Assembly (NCBI RefSeq): GCF_042611095.1
Contig: NZ_JBHFPV010000001.1
Coordinates: 124,001 to 188,000, forward strand
Length of the DNA: 64,000 bases
From: Meishania litoralis
GTDB lineage: Bacteria > Bacteroidota > Bacteroidia > Flavobacteriales > Flavobacteriaceae
Reading direction: 5' to 3'
The notes under the pieces are model-generated. The model made no database searches and had not been told where the DNA came from. It saw nothing but the letters and a program-made list of their open reading frames with translations. Below are positions 17,861 to 26,778 of this stretch, piece after piece. Numbering within the stretch: the stretch's first letter is position 1; the number at the start of each line of letters is the position of its first letter. A program made the position numbers and the translations under genes.

Positions 17861-19273
17861 ATGGAAAAAAAAGGTCTTTTTATTGGGTTGCTATTTCTAG
17901 GGCTCGTGTCGTACGGTCAGAATTGCCCTCGAATACAAAGTCCATCGAACGGTTCCGTGGGCGTACCCGTGAACACAACGATTACGTGGAATCAGGTAAG
18001 TGGAATAGACGGGTACTTGATTTCCTTGGGCACGACGCCCGGTGGTACCGATATTCTCAATCGAAGGTCCGCTGGCTTGGTGAACTCTTTCACACCCGAA
18101 TTGGGCTTGCCCGATGATACCCTCATATATGTGACCATAAGTTTGTTCGTTACCGATGGCCAACTGGTCGAATGTCCCGGCGAAACCTTTTCCACCGAAG
18201 ATGTGGTCAACCCACCCAATTGCACACAATTGGCAAATGATCAAGAATCTGAAAGTGATTCCGGTAAAGTCCACTGGCTCTATGCACCGACCGCTACGGG
18301 CTATAGAATAACCATAGGAACCGCTCCGGGCGCCACCGATGTGGCCGATGATATAGATGTAGGCAACGCATTGTCGTACAGGCCCGAAAATGGGCTTCCT
18401 TTGGATCAGGAACTTTTTATAAAAGTCGTGCCCTACAATGAAAATGGGGAAGCTACCAATTGTTCGGCCCAAAATATGACCTATAGCGAACCTGTTTTGG
18501 ATTGCACTCCTTTTGTTCCTTTATTGGGTATTCCGGATCGGATAGGAATTTGTCCTGATGGCACAATGGCCGTAGACCCCTATCAAGCGCTGGGCGCATC
18601 CGGTTTCCGGTGGTTTAAAAAAAATAACGACAACACCGAGACCTTGCTATCTGATAATGAGGTTTTCTTTCCATCCGAACCTGGCGAATATCGCTTTGAA
18701 GTATTTAATATCATTAACGAGAACGGGGTCGGTATCGAGTGCTCCAATTCAAGGGAAATAACGGTTCTTTTCTCTGAAGCACCAGTTATTGAGTCCGTAC
18801 ACATTGAAAGGAGACCTATAGGATTGGAGATAGAAGTGCGGGTCAACGGAACAGGAGAATATGAATATGCATTGGATAATGAAAACGGACCGTATCAACC
18901 CACACCTGTATTTCAAGGAGTAAAGGACGGGCAACATATTGTTTTTGTAAGGGATGCCAACGGCTGTGGAATGGATAATCGCGTAATAGAACTCGATCTA
19001 TCACCAAAAAATTTTCCTGCCTTTTTTACCCCGAACCAAGATGGCATCAATGATTTTTGGCAGTTCATACCCGCTCCTGAAAGTGGGGAGATAAATGTTG
19101 AGTATATTAGGATCTATGACCGCTATGGGAATTTCTTGAAACAGTTGGACCCCAATTCGCAAGGGTGGGACGGGTCGTTCAAAGGAAGACGTTTACCCGA
19201 ATCGGATTATTGGTACTTGGCCGCTTCGTTCAACGGGCAACAATTAAAAGGTCATTTTACCCTTAAACGATAG
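17861..19273 (+). CDS. T9SS type B secreted protein, paralogue 1
   Basis: 470 residues from ATG 17861 (MEKKGLFIGLLFLGLVSYGQ), which gives a clean signal peptide; in-frame starts at 17831 and 17837 would add a poor N-terminus. Two beta-sandwich modules of about 90 residues follow, each with the pattern TW/LIWxYxPTA, GY, GTTPGG/GTAPGA and GLP. Then comes an Ig-like region (FRWFKKNNDNTETLLSD), a module ending in FVRDANGCG, and the CHU_C type B tail (FFTPNQDGINDFWQF to HFTLKR). It is closely related to the next gene in order, length and motifs, so they are tandem duplicates. Confidence 0.9.
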   Translation: MEKKGLFIGLLFLGLVSYGQNCPRIQSPSNGSVGVPVNTTITWNQVSGIDGYLISLGTTPGGTDILNRRSAGLVNSFTPELGLPDDTLIYVTISLFVTDGQLVECPGETFSTEDVVNPPNCTQLANDQESESDSGKVHWLYAPTATGYRITIGTAPGATDVADDIDVGNALSYRPENGLPLDQELFIKVVPYNENGEATNCSAQNMTYSEPVLDCTPFVPLLGIPDRIGICPDGTMAVDPYQALGASGFRWFKKNNDNTETLLSDNEVFFPSEPGEYRFEVFNIINENGVGIECSNSREITVLFSEAPVIESVHIERRPIGLEIEVRVNGTGEYEYALDNENGPYQPTPVFQGVKDGQHIVFVRDANGCGMDNRVIELDLSPKNFPAFFTPNQDGINDFWQFIPAPESGEINVEYIRIYDRYGNFLKQLDPNSQGWDGSFKGRRLPESDYWYLAASFNGQQLKGHFTLKR

Positions 19274-19310
19274 ACTTTTTGGTAATTTATAATAGTTGAA
19301 TTCTTTAACG

Positions 19311-20765
19311 ATGTCCAAAAAATTGTTCTATTTCGGATTATTATTTCTTGGGATGATTTCTCAGGCCCAGGAATGCCCCGTCATATTTTACCCTTCCGAT
19401 GGAACAACCGATGTGCCTGTAGACGTTACCTTGACATGGCCAGAAGTAACGGGCATAAACGGCTATCTGCTATCTTTAGGCACAACGCCCGGAGGCAATG
19501 ATATAATCAACAGAGAAGTGCTAGGACTGAGAAATTCTTTCAAACCCCCTGTAGGTTTGCCCGAAAGCACCACCATCTACGCCAGCCTGAGCATCATTCA
19601 ATCCAACACCATACCGTTAGCTTGCAATGTAATCCGTTTTACCACATCGGAAGTAACCACGCGCCCAACCTGCACTATTATGGCCGCACCCGATAATAAT
19701 GCGGCCAACGTAACGGTTGTGACCGATCTTATATGGAACTATTCCCCGACCGCAACGAGCTACAACCTTTCGATCGGAACATCTGAGGGAGGTACCGAAA
19801 TTCTTGATAATTTCAACGTTGGGAACGTACTGTCTTATAATCCCCCGGCCGATTTACCACAAGATGTATGGATATATGTAACCGTGCGTCCGGAAAATGA
19901 GAACGGCATTGCCCAAACTTGCAACGAAGAAAGGTTTTTTACCGGGGCAATAAACGACCCCTGCGAAGATATAGACCCCATTACAGGTGAGACCAAAACA
20001 TTGGCACCCGCTATGGAATTCCCAAGCATATTTATTAAGTGCAAGGATAGCCCGCCTATTGACGTCGTGGCAGATGACGGGGCGGATGGGTATCGTTGGT
20101 ACCGTATTGAAAACGGCAGCGAGACATTACTCTCCCAAAGTCGTAATTTTAAAATAACGGAAGCAGGCAATTACTTTCTCGAGGCCTATAATTGGATAGA
20201 TAAATCGGGCACAACCCTAGAATGTTCAAGCATCAATAATTTCAATGTCCTTCCCTCTGAATCTCCTATTATAGAATCCATAGATATCAGAAAATTGACG
20301 GCCGGCAAACAAGTTACGGTAAATGTTACTGGTGTCGGGGATTACGAATATGCGCTTGACGACGAAAATGGCCCTTATCAAAAAGAATCTTCTTTTTACA
20401 ATGTTCCGGAAGGACCCCATGTCGTATTCGTACGCGACAAAAATGGTTGTGGTATCGTTTCGCAATTGATCGAGCGAGGACTCAAATCAGAAGATTTTCC
20501 TACTTTCTTTACCCCCAACCATGATGGCTTCAATGATTTCTGGCAATTCGTTCGGCCAGCTGAAGTAAAGGAAGTCTCAGAGGTACTCGAGGGGTATATT
20601 TCCATATTTGACCGCTATGGCAATCTTTTATTTCAATTGGACCCTAATTCAAAGGGCTGGGATGGAAATTTTAAGGGTAGACCACTGCCTTCATCCGACT
20701 ATTGGTTCAGGGCGGTTTCTACGGCCCAACAAGAAATAAAAGGTCATTTTACCTTGAAACGCTAG
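19311..20765 (+). CDS. T9SS type B secreted protein, paralogue 2
   Basis: 484 residues from ATG 19311 (MSKKLFYFGLLFLGMISQAQ, signal peptide). The domain order equals that of the preceding gene: module 1 with GYLLSLGTTPGG and GLPESTTIY, module 2 with YSPTATSYNLSIGTSEGG, an Ig-like stretch (YRWYRIENGSETLLSQ), a module ending FVRDKNGCG, and the CHU_C tail (FFTPNHDGFNDFWQF, GYISIFDRYGN, GWDGNFKGRPLP, HFTLKR). It lies 37 bp after its paralogue on the same strand. Surface display through type IX secretion is expected; partner or ligand unknown. Confidence 0.9.
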   Translation: MSKKLFYFGLLFLGMISQAQECPVIFYPSDGTTDVPVDVTLTWPEVTGINGYLLSLGTTPGGNDIINREVLGLRNSFKPPVGLPESTTIYASLSIIQSNTIPLACNVIRFTTSEVTTRPTCTIMAAPDNNAANVTVVTDLIWNYSPTATSYNLSIGTSEGGTEILDNFNVGNVLSYNPPADLPQDVWIYVTVRPENENGIAQTCNEERFFTGAINDPCEDIDPITGETKTLAPAMEFPSIFIKCKDSPPIDVVADDGADGYRWYRIENGSETLLSQSRNFKITEAGNYFLEAYNWIDKSGTTLECSSINNFNVLPSESPIIESIDIRKLTAGKQVTVNVTGVGDYEYALDDENGPYQKESSFYNVPEGPHVVFVRDKNGCGIVSQLIERGLKSEDFPTFFTPNHDGFNDFWQFVRPAEVKEVSEVLEGYISIFDRYGNLLFQLDPNSKGWDGNFKGRPLPSSDYWFRAVSTAQQEIKGHFTLKR

Positions 20766-20825
20766 CCTAAAAAAATCTAGCCCGACCCAACGGCCAATGC
20801 CAAAGGTCTTTCGTATTTTTATAGT

Positions 20826-22814
20826 ATGAAGTTTAAAGTGGTTTCAGAGTTTAGACCTACCGGTGACCAACCCGAGGCCATCCGGCAGTTGGTTGAGGGA
20901 ATCGAGGCAAGCGAACGTTATCAAACTTTGCTAGGTGTAACGGGTTCGGGCAAGACATTTACGGTGGCCAACGTTATTGAACAGGTACAACGACCGACGC
21001 TGGTATTGGCCCATAACAAAACATTGGCAGCGCAGCTTTATTCCGAATTCAAACAGTTTTTTCCTGAAAATGCGGTAGAATACTTTGTTTCATATTACGA
21101 TTATTATCAGCCTGAGGCCTTTATTCCAACAACAGGACTCTATATTGAAAAAGACCTTTCGATCAACGAGGATATCGAAAAACTACGGCTGAGCACGACA
21201 TCATCATTGTTGTCCGGCCGGCGCGATGTTTTGGTCGTGGCCTCAGTTTCTTGCCTATACGGTATCGGAAACCCTGTAGAATTTCAAAAAAACGTAATCG
21301 CCCTTGAAAAGAATCAGGTCATTTCGCGAACGAAGTTACTGCACCAATTGGTACAAAGTCTCTATTCAAGGACCACGGCCGATTTCAGAAACGGTAATTT
21401 CAGGGTAAAAGGTGATGTCGTTGATGTTTTTCCGAGCTATGCGGACCATGCTTTCCGCATTCATTTTTTTGGGGATGAAATAGAGGAAATCGAAGCATTC
21501 GACCCTTTTAACAATACCATTATCGAGGTCTATGAGAGACTGACCATTTACCCGGCCAATATGTTCGTTACCTCACAAGACGTGCTTCAAAACGCAATAC
21601 ATCAGATACAGCATGATCTGGTCGCCCAGGTCGATTATTTTAAGGAAATCGGAAAACCACTGGAGGCCAAACGTTTGGAAGAACGCACTACTTTTGACTT
21701 GGAGATGATCCGTGAACTGGGCTACTGCTCCGGTATCGAGAACTATTCCCGTTATCTTGACGGTCGCGAAGCGGGTACCCGCCCATTTTGCCTTTTGGAC
21801 TATTTTCCCGACGACTATTTAATGGTCGTAGATGAAAGCCATGTGACCATTCCACAGGTACATGCCATGTACGGTGGCGATCGGTCAAGAAAGGAAAATC
21901 TCGTGGAATATGGTTTTCGATTACCTGCCGCAATGGATAACCGCCCCTTAAAATTTGAGGAGTTCGAAACACTGCAGAATCAGGTAATCTACGTAAGTGC
22001 AACCCCCGCGGATTATGAACTGCAACTTAGTCAAGGTGTTTACGTTGAGCAGGTCATTCGCCCGACAGGTCTTTTGGATCCCATTATCGAGGTCAGGCCC
22101 AGTTTGAACCAAATCGATGACCTGGTCGAGGAGATACAGCAGCGCGTAGAAAAAGACGAACGCACACTTGTGACCACACTTACCAAACGTATGGCCGAAG
22201 AATTGGCCAAATATTTGGCGCGGATCAACATACGCTGCCGCTACATCCATAGTGATGTCGATACTTTGGAGCGCGTTGAAATCATGCAGGATCTAAGAAA
22301 AGGGATATTCGACGTGCTTATCGGAGTAAACCTACTGCGCGAGGGGCTGGATCTGCCCGAAGTCTCTTTGGTGGCAATTCTCGATGCCGACAAAGAAGGA
22401 TTCTTAAGAAGCAATCGTTCATTGACCCAAACCGTGGGTCGCGCCGCCAGACATTTAAATGGAAAGGCCATTATGTACGCCGATAAGATTACGGACAGTA
22501 TGAAGAAGACCATCGATGAAACCAATTATCGCAGGGAGAAACAAACCGCCTATAATCTAGAGCACAATATTACGCCCAAATCATTGAATAAAAGTCTGGA
22601 TAATGCCCTGGCAAAAAACTCGGTCTCTACCTATCATTTTGAAAAAGAGGAGCTACGTGCCGCAGAACCCGACCTGGAATATTTGACCAAGGAACAGGTC
22701 GAAAAACTGATTCGTGAAAAACGCAAGGCGATGGAAAAAGCGGCCAAAGAATTGGATTTCATGCAAGCGGCAAAACTACGTGACGAAATAAAAATGTTGC
22801 AAGAACAGGAGTAA
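20826..22814 (+). CDS. uvrB: excinuclease ABC subunit UvrB
   Basis: 662 residues. It is the damage-verifying helicase-like subunit of nucleotide excision repair. The start MKFKVVSEFRPTGDQPEAI and Walker A GVTGSGKT (residues 37-44) are family-typical. YYDYYQPEAFIP carries the aromatic beta-hairpin used to probe DNA. The DEAD-like box reads DESH near residue 337, and helicase motifs GVNLLREGLDLPEVSLV and QTVGRAARHLNGK follow. The C-terminal UVR motif that binds UvrC is visible in the last 35 residues (MEKAAKELDFMQAAKLRDEI). No uvrA or uvrC lies in the window. Confidence 0.98.
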   Translation: MKFKVVSEFRPTGDQPEAIRQLVEGIEASERYQTLLGVTGSGKTFTVANVIEQVQRPTLVLAHNKTLAAQLYSEFKQFFPENAVEYFVSYYDYYQPEAFIPTTGLYIEKDLSINEDIEKLRLSTTSSLLSGRRDVLVVASVSCLYGIGNPVEFQKNVIALEKNQVISRTKLLHQLVQSLYSRTTADFRNGNFRVKGDVVDVFPSYADHAFRIHFFGDEIEEIEAFDPFNNTIIEVYERLTIYPANMFVTSQDVLQNAIHQIQHDLVAQVDYFKEIGKPLEAKRLEERTTFDLEMIRELGYCSGIENYSRYLDGREAGTRPFCLLDYFPDDYLMVVDESHVTIPQVHAMYGGDRSRKENLVEYGFRLPAAMDNRPLKFEEFETLQNQVIYVSATPADYELQLSQGVYVEQVIRPTGLLDPIIEVRPSLNQIDDLVEEIQQRVEKDERTLVTTLTKRMAEELAKYLARINIRCRYIHSDVDTLERVEIMQDLRKGIFDVLIGVNLLREGLDLPEVSLVAILDADKEGFLRSNRSLTQTVGRAARHLNGKAIMYADKITDSMKKTIDETNYRREKQTAYNLEHNITPKSLNKSLDNALAKNSVSTYHFEKEELRAAEPDLEYLTKEQVEKLIREKRKAMEKAAKELDFMQAAKLRDEIKMLQEQE

Positions 22815-22931
22815 AATCCCAATCATTTTTTGCATCTTTAGGTTAAATTCCTGCTTAATTTTAGAATCTAAATATTTTAATTAATTAATATCATTTATCT
22901 AATTGATTTATATTATATTAAGTATGATTTT

Positions 22932-22939
22932 TAGATTTG
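22932..22939 (+). promoter_or_regulatory. candidate -7 box for the M20 peptidase gene
   Basis: TAGATTTG matches TAnnTTTG and lies 39 bp before the ATG at 22979, in a strongly AT-rich 164 bp gap after uvrB. The nearest TTG upstream (22903-22905) is 26 bp away, slightly longer than the usual 17-23 bp. Confidence 0.4.
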
Positions 22940-22978
22940 TCTAAATTGAATTATTTTAAGGATTTGAATCGATTTTAA

Positions 22979-24514
22979 ATGCTAATCGACAAGCGAAACA
23001 CGATATTTCAAATATCGTCGATCTTATTTTTTTTCGGCGGTTTTCTGTGCGCCCAAAAGTTGTCTTCCGAAGAAATCAAGACTGCCGCCAACAAAAAATT
23101 TCCAGAGGCCGTTTTTGAATTGAATTCATTTTTGGAAATTCCGAACGATGGTCATTTTCCTGACCAGGTAACCGCCAATAAAAAAAAATGCGAGTCGTAT
23201 TTCTCACAACTTGGGTTTACCGTAAAGACCATTTCGACAGAAGGCGCCCCCCTACTCTTTGCCGAAAAAAAGTTTCGCAAAAAAGCGAAGACCGTACTCT
23301 TTTATTTGCAGATCGATGGGCAACCCGTCGACACCACAAAGTGGGACCAGCCCGATCCATTTGAACCGGTTTTGAAAAAACGCCAAAACGGAAAATGGGA
23401 AACCATCGCGTTCGAGCGCCTAAAAAACGAGTTTGACCCCGATTGGCGGATTTTTGCCCGTTCGGCATCCGATAGCAAAGGTCCGGCCATGGCATTTATA
23501 AGTGCTCTGAAAATTTTGGACGAAAAAAGAATAATCCCGCAATTCAATATTAAGGTAATCATGGATTTTCAAGAAGAAATGGGCTCGCCCCACCTACCGA
23601 AAGCCGTGTCAGAAAATAGAGAATTGCTCGATGCCGACATGCTCTTCATTATGGATGGCACCCGTCATGTATCCAACTTGCCTACTTTGACCTTTGGAGC
23701 CAGGGGCATTGCCACGGCGACCTTAAAAGTATTCGGCCCTCGCTACCCGTTGCACAGTGGGCAGTATGGAAACTTTGCCCCAAATCCGGTTTTTAAGATG
23801 GCCCAATTATTGGCAGGTCTTAAAGATGGGAACGGGAGGGTTACACTTTCAGGTTTCTATGATGGAATAGCGCTTAGCGAACCGGAAAAACAACGGTTGA
23901 ACAATGTTCCCGAAGATAGCGACAGCATCTTGGCACGTATCGGTATGGCCGATACGGACGGCATCGGCAACACCTATCAGGAAGCTTTGCAGTACCCATC
24001 GCTGAATATCAGGGGACTGAACGCCGCATGGGTAGGAAAAGAAGTCCGGACCATAATCCCTTCGGAGGCGATAGCCGAAATCGATATGCGCCTCGTGCCG
24101 GAGTCGGACGGCAAACGTCTCATGGAACTTTTGAAATCTTATGTTCGGGAACAGGGTTATCATTTGGTGGATTCCACCCCTACCGAAGAAGAACGAAAAA
24201 AGCATCCAAAATTGGCATCGTTCACCTATCGGCTGGGGTCGTTGCCCTTTCGAACCGAAATGGACTCGGAAATCGGGGACTTTTTGAACAGGGCGACAAA
24301 TAAGGTCTTTGGCGATCAGGTGGTCAATATGCGTACCACGGGCGGATCACAGCCCATGTCGCCTTTTATCACCACATTGAATATTCCCGCCGTATCTATT
24401 CGTATTCCGAATCCCGACAACAATATCCATAGTCCTAACGAGAATTTACGTCTCGGTAATTTTTTGGAGGGAATTATAACCTGTCTGGCCATACTGGACG
24501 AGCCCATTGAATAA
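22979..24514 (+). CDS. M20 family metallopeptidase, secreted
   Basis: 511 residues with an N-terminal signal segment (ISSILFFFGGFLCAQ). M20 architecture: di-zinc site residues are visible at FARSASDSKGP (Asp ligand, near residue 164), DFQEEMGSP (catalytic and ligand Glu pair, near residue 200), FIMDGTRH (Asp) and NNIHSPNE (last His). The first ligand motif, normally HxD (as in GHYDGQP), reads YLQIDGQP, so the usual His is Gln at residue 111. It is related to secreted dipeptidases/carboxypeptidases, probably periplasmic. The altered ligand makes the metal site uncertain. A 10 bp-stem hairpin follows the stop. Confidence 0.88.
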   Translation: MLIDKRNTIFQISSILFFFGGFLCAQKLSSEEIKTAANKKFPEAVFELNSFLEIPNDGHFPDQVTANKKKCESYFSQLGFTVKTISTEGAPLLFAEKKFRKKAKTVLFYLQIDGQPVDTTKWDQPDPFEPVLKKRQNGKWETIAFERLKNEFDPDWRIFARSASDSKGPAMAFISALKILDEKRIIPQFNIKVIMDFQEEMGSPHLPKAVSENRELLDADMLFIMDGTRHVSNLPTLTFGARGIATATLKVFGPRYPLHSGQYGNFAPNPVFKMAQLLAGLKDGNGRVTLSGFYDGIALSEPEKQRLNNVPEDSDSILARIGMADTDGIGNTYQEALQYPSLNIRGLNAAWVGKEVRTIIPSEAIAEIDMRLVPESDGKRLMELLKSYVREQGYHLVDSTPTEEERKKHPKLASFTYRLGSLPFRTEMDSEIGDFLNRATNKVFGDQVVNMRTTGGSQPMSPFITTLNIPAVSIRIPNPDNNIHSPNENLRLGNFLEGIITCLAILDEPIE

Positions 24515-24516
24515 GA

Positions 24517-24542
24517 AAGCGTCTCCAAGAACGGAGACGCTT
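24517..24542. terminator. hairpin between convergent M20 peptidase and hsp20 genes
   Basis: A perfect 10 bp stem (AAGCGTCTCC / GGAGACGCTT) with a 6-base loop (AAGAAC) starts just after the M20 stop codon. The minus-strand side is followed by CTTTCTTATT-like T-rich bases and the plus side has no T-run, so it may act mainly for hsp20 transcripts or in both directions. Confidence 0.65.
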
Positions 24543-24621
24543 CCCAAACTAACCAACTAAACCAACCATTATGCATGTTCTACCTAGAACGATAGAACGA
24601 AACATAATTTTTTAAATACCC

Positions 24622-25047
24622 TTATTTGATCTCGATCATCCTCTTAGGCTTGGGCAATGCCTCTTTTCTCTTTGGAAGTGTAAATCGAAGCAACCCATCA
24701 ACATAATCGGCCTTGATTTTATCTTCATCAATGGTCTCAGGCAAGGTAAACGCCCTTCTAAAAGAAGTGAATCCGAATTCTTTACGGGTATAGTTGTCTT
24801 CTTTTACCTCTTTCTCTGTTTTCATTTCAGAAGAAATCGTCAACACATTGTTGTCGATTTCAATATTGAAATCTTCCTTTTTTCTACCCGGCACGGCAAG
24901 CTCAAGTTCGAAATCCTTTTCATTTTCCTTGATGTTCACTGCCGGAACACTGGTATTGTAATTTTCCATTCCACCAAACCAATCTGGTTTGAAAATTTCG
25001 TTCATCAACGAAGGAAACACCAAATTATTTCTTTTAACGATACTCAT
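24622..25047 (-). CDS. Hsp20/alpha-crystallin family small heat-shock protein
   Basis: 141 residues. The alpha-crystallin domain spans about residues 35-135: AVNIKENEKDFELELAVPG near the start, then DNNVLTISSEMK and FRRAFTLPE, ending in ADYVDGLLRFTLPK. It is an ATP-independent holdase that keeps unfolded proteins soluble in the cytoplasm. The C-terminal IEIK provides an I-x-I-like anchoring motif used for oligomerisation. I see no CIRCE-type inverted repeat upstream. Confidence 0.95.
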   Translation of the reverse strand: MSIVKRNNLVFPSLMNEIFKPDWFGGMENYNTSVPAVNIKENEKDFELELAVPGRKKEDFNIEIDNNVLTISSEMKTEKEVKEDNYTRKEFGFTSFRRAFTLPETIDEDKIKADYVDGLLRFTLPKRKEALPKPKRMIEIK

Positions 25048-25201
25048 GTCTTTATAATTTAGATTAAACTTTTTTTCTTTAATCCTAAATAGACAAATCG
25101 TGTACCATAGACAAATAACTGCCTTTATGTCTTGTTTTGGTTTGGAATTACTGACAAAATGACCTATTTATTTTTAAAAAGGTCGTTCCTCAGATAAAAT
25201 T

Positions 25202-25603
25202 TCAGTTATAATGTGCCTTGAAGATATCTATAAGCACATTTGGCGGAATCACCTTATTAGGGTATTTGTGCATGATGGTGAGCACTTGTTGGATCGCCGA
25301 TGGGGGCAGGCCCATACCCAGACCGATGTTGTGTAAGCGGTTGATTTCCTTTTGTTCTTGAACCTCATCGACATTCATCAACAATACCAAGCGATGAAAT
25401 TGGAGGATTCTGTCCGCTTGTGATTTGGGCATAATATGTTCCGCTTTTTTTTCAAAAAGCGAATCAAAAGTCGCGCGATCGATTCCAAGATGAGCGGCGA
25501 CTTCGAGTAGAAAGTTAAATTCCGGTTCTTTGACGGCCCCATCTACCTTTGCAAAGGCTATCATTTCCGATAAAATACTAAGTTTTTCCTCGTGGCTACC
25601 CAT
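25202..25603 (-). CDS. TerB-like small protein
   Basis: 133 residues from ATG 25603 (MGSHEEKLSILSEMIAFAKVDG); the frame also allows a start at 25627. It is all-helical in appearance, with a repeated acidic pattern: AKVDGAVKEPEFNFL in the first half, and the matching MNVDEVQEQKEINRL in the second. This two-fold layout is typical of TerB/DjlA N-terminal-like domains, which bind metal or act as adaptors. Specific function unknown; the tellurite label of the superfamily should not be taken literally. Confidence 0.7.
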   Translation of the reverse strand: MGSHEEKLSILSEMIAFAKVDGAVKEPEFNFLLEVAAHLGIDRATFDSLFEKKAEHIMPKSQADRILQFHRLVLLMNVDEVQEQKEINRLHNIGLGMGLPPSAIQQVLTIMHKYPNKVIPPNVLIDIFKAHYN

Positions 25604-25733
25604 ATCTAAGCGTTCTTGATTGAACAATTCTTATGAAGATAACAATAAATATGGTCATTTCGTATAGTACATGTCAGGACTACCAAAGTCTTTAACAGTG
25701 ATTATTTTGTGATACCTTGCAGAAAAATAATAG

Positions 25734-26096
25734 ATGAACAACAACGATATTTTTAAAAAACTCAGAGTGGCCCTGAAACTAAGGGACGATGAAATCATCG
25801 ATATTCTGAAATTGGTCGATTTTAATATCTCAAAAAGTGAACTTGGTGCTTTTTTTAGAAAAGAAGACCACCCAAACTATATGGATTGTGGGGATCAGGT
25901 TCTTCGTAATTTCCTTAACGGACTGGTCATTCATTTACGGGGCACGAAAGAAAATCCGAAAAATCCGGGAGAAGTGCTTTCAAGGCAAAACACGGTAAAT
26001 ACAAAAAAACCAAAACCGTCTTATAAATCCGGACAGCGCAAGAAGATGGACAAGGACATTAGTTATGTAAAATATAAGAACAAAAAAAAATCCTGA
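25734..26096 (+). CDS. DUF1456 family protein (YehS-like)
   Basis: 120 residues. It begins NNDIFKKLRVALKLRDDEIIDIL and repeats a similar helix pattern (LGAFFRKEDHPNYMDCGD, then FLNGLVIHLRG), as in the DUF1456/YehS family, which has two copies of a helical domain. The last 45 residues are Lys-rich and probably disordered (KKPKPSYKSGQRKKM). Function unknown; the basic tail could favour nucleic-acid binding (inference). The stop codon lies inside a strong bidirectional terminator. Confidence 0.85.
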   Translation: MNNNDIFKKLRVALKLRDDEIIDILKLVDFNISKSELGAFFRKEDHPNYMDCGDQVLRNFLNGLVIHLRGTKENPKNPGEVLSRQNTVNTKKPKPSYKSGQRKKMDKDISYVKYKNKKKS

Positions 26097-26117
26097 TGAA
26101 TTCTTCATCAGGATTTT
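26087..26117. terminator. bidirectional intrinsic terminator
   Basis: A perfect 14 bp inverted repeat (AAAATCCTGATGAA / TTCATCAGGATTTT) with a 3-base loop is flanked by an A-run on the left and T-rich bases on the right. It therefore looks like a rho-independent terminator on both strands. It sits between the convergent DUF1456 gene and the 116-residue gene and contains the DUF1456 stop codon. Confidence 0.85.
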
Positions 26118-26136
26118 CTTCCAGTTCAAATTGAGC

Positions 26137-26487
26137 CTACCCCTCTGTAATCCTTACTGGTACTGTAAAGGCCCTGCCTTCTTTGTAAGCGGCGTTATCT
26201 ACTTTTTTGTAGTTCAACCGACTCTTGACAAAACCTTCAAGCATCTCATTATCGGTATCTACCGATAAGACGACGATTTCCTTGTCTTCGTTCAAAATGA
26301 ACCTAACATTGGCCGTCCAGTCACCTTTCTCCAAAACGAACGAATTATCGTCCAACAAATCGGCTATCTGGGTAGATAGGCTTTTTGTAGGATCGCTCTT
26401 TTTGGAATTTTTCTTTGAATCGTTGGCAAAAATACTTCCTGTAGCAAGTAGCATTGCAGCTACCATTAAAACACTTAATTTTCTCAT
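26137..26487 (-). CDS. small secreted protein of unknown function
   Basis: 116 residues with a clear signal peptide (MRKLSVLMVAAMLLATGSIFA). The mature part starts with a Lys/Ser-rich linker (NDSKKNSKKSDPTKSL) and continues with a compact domain ending in AYKEGRAFTVPVRITEG. That ending resembles the last strands of TonB C-terminal-like or similar periplasmic domains found in many Flavobacteriaceae, but the match is too weak to name. It is periplasmic by inference and a single-gene unit. Confidence 0.7.
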   Translation of the reverse strand: MRKLSVLMVAAMLLATGSIFANDSKKNSKKSDPTKSLSTQIADLLDDNSFVLEKGDWTANVRFILNEDKEIVVLSVDTDNEMLEGFVKSRLNYKKVDNAAYKEGRAFTVPVRITEG

Positions 26488-26732
26488 GACTTGTTTGTTT
26501 TTTAACCCTGTACTTATGGTATCAGGATTTGATTAATGATTGATGATATTACTAAAAAGACGTCTCAGAACTAAGAATGTTACATTGAATAGTTATTTTA
26601 ACAAATAATTAATCATTCCAAGTGTTATTCGACCTTGTAAAATTAGCGAGGAGCGATCTTACATACAATTGAGAACAAGAAGGTTAACCGTTATTTAAAA
26701 CCCTTAACCTTTACATAAGGCCCGAAATAAAA

Positions 26733-26758
26733 AAAGGCCATGTTTTAACATGACCTTT
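26733..26758 (-). terminator. intrinsic terminator of sucC
   Basis: On the minus strand the bases form AAAGGTCATGTT - AA - AACATGGCCTTT followed by a T-run. The stem has one mismatch. It begins about 20 bp after the sucC stop codon. Confidence 0.8.
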
Positions 26759-26778
26759 ACATATGATATTCAACCAAT

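Noticed and set aside
20766..20825. Promoter for uvrB (TATTTTTA near 20815)
   Set aside because: It has a mismatch in the -7 box and lies too close to the start codon; uvrB could instead be read through from upstream or use a promoter I cannot see.
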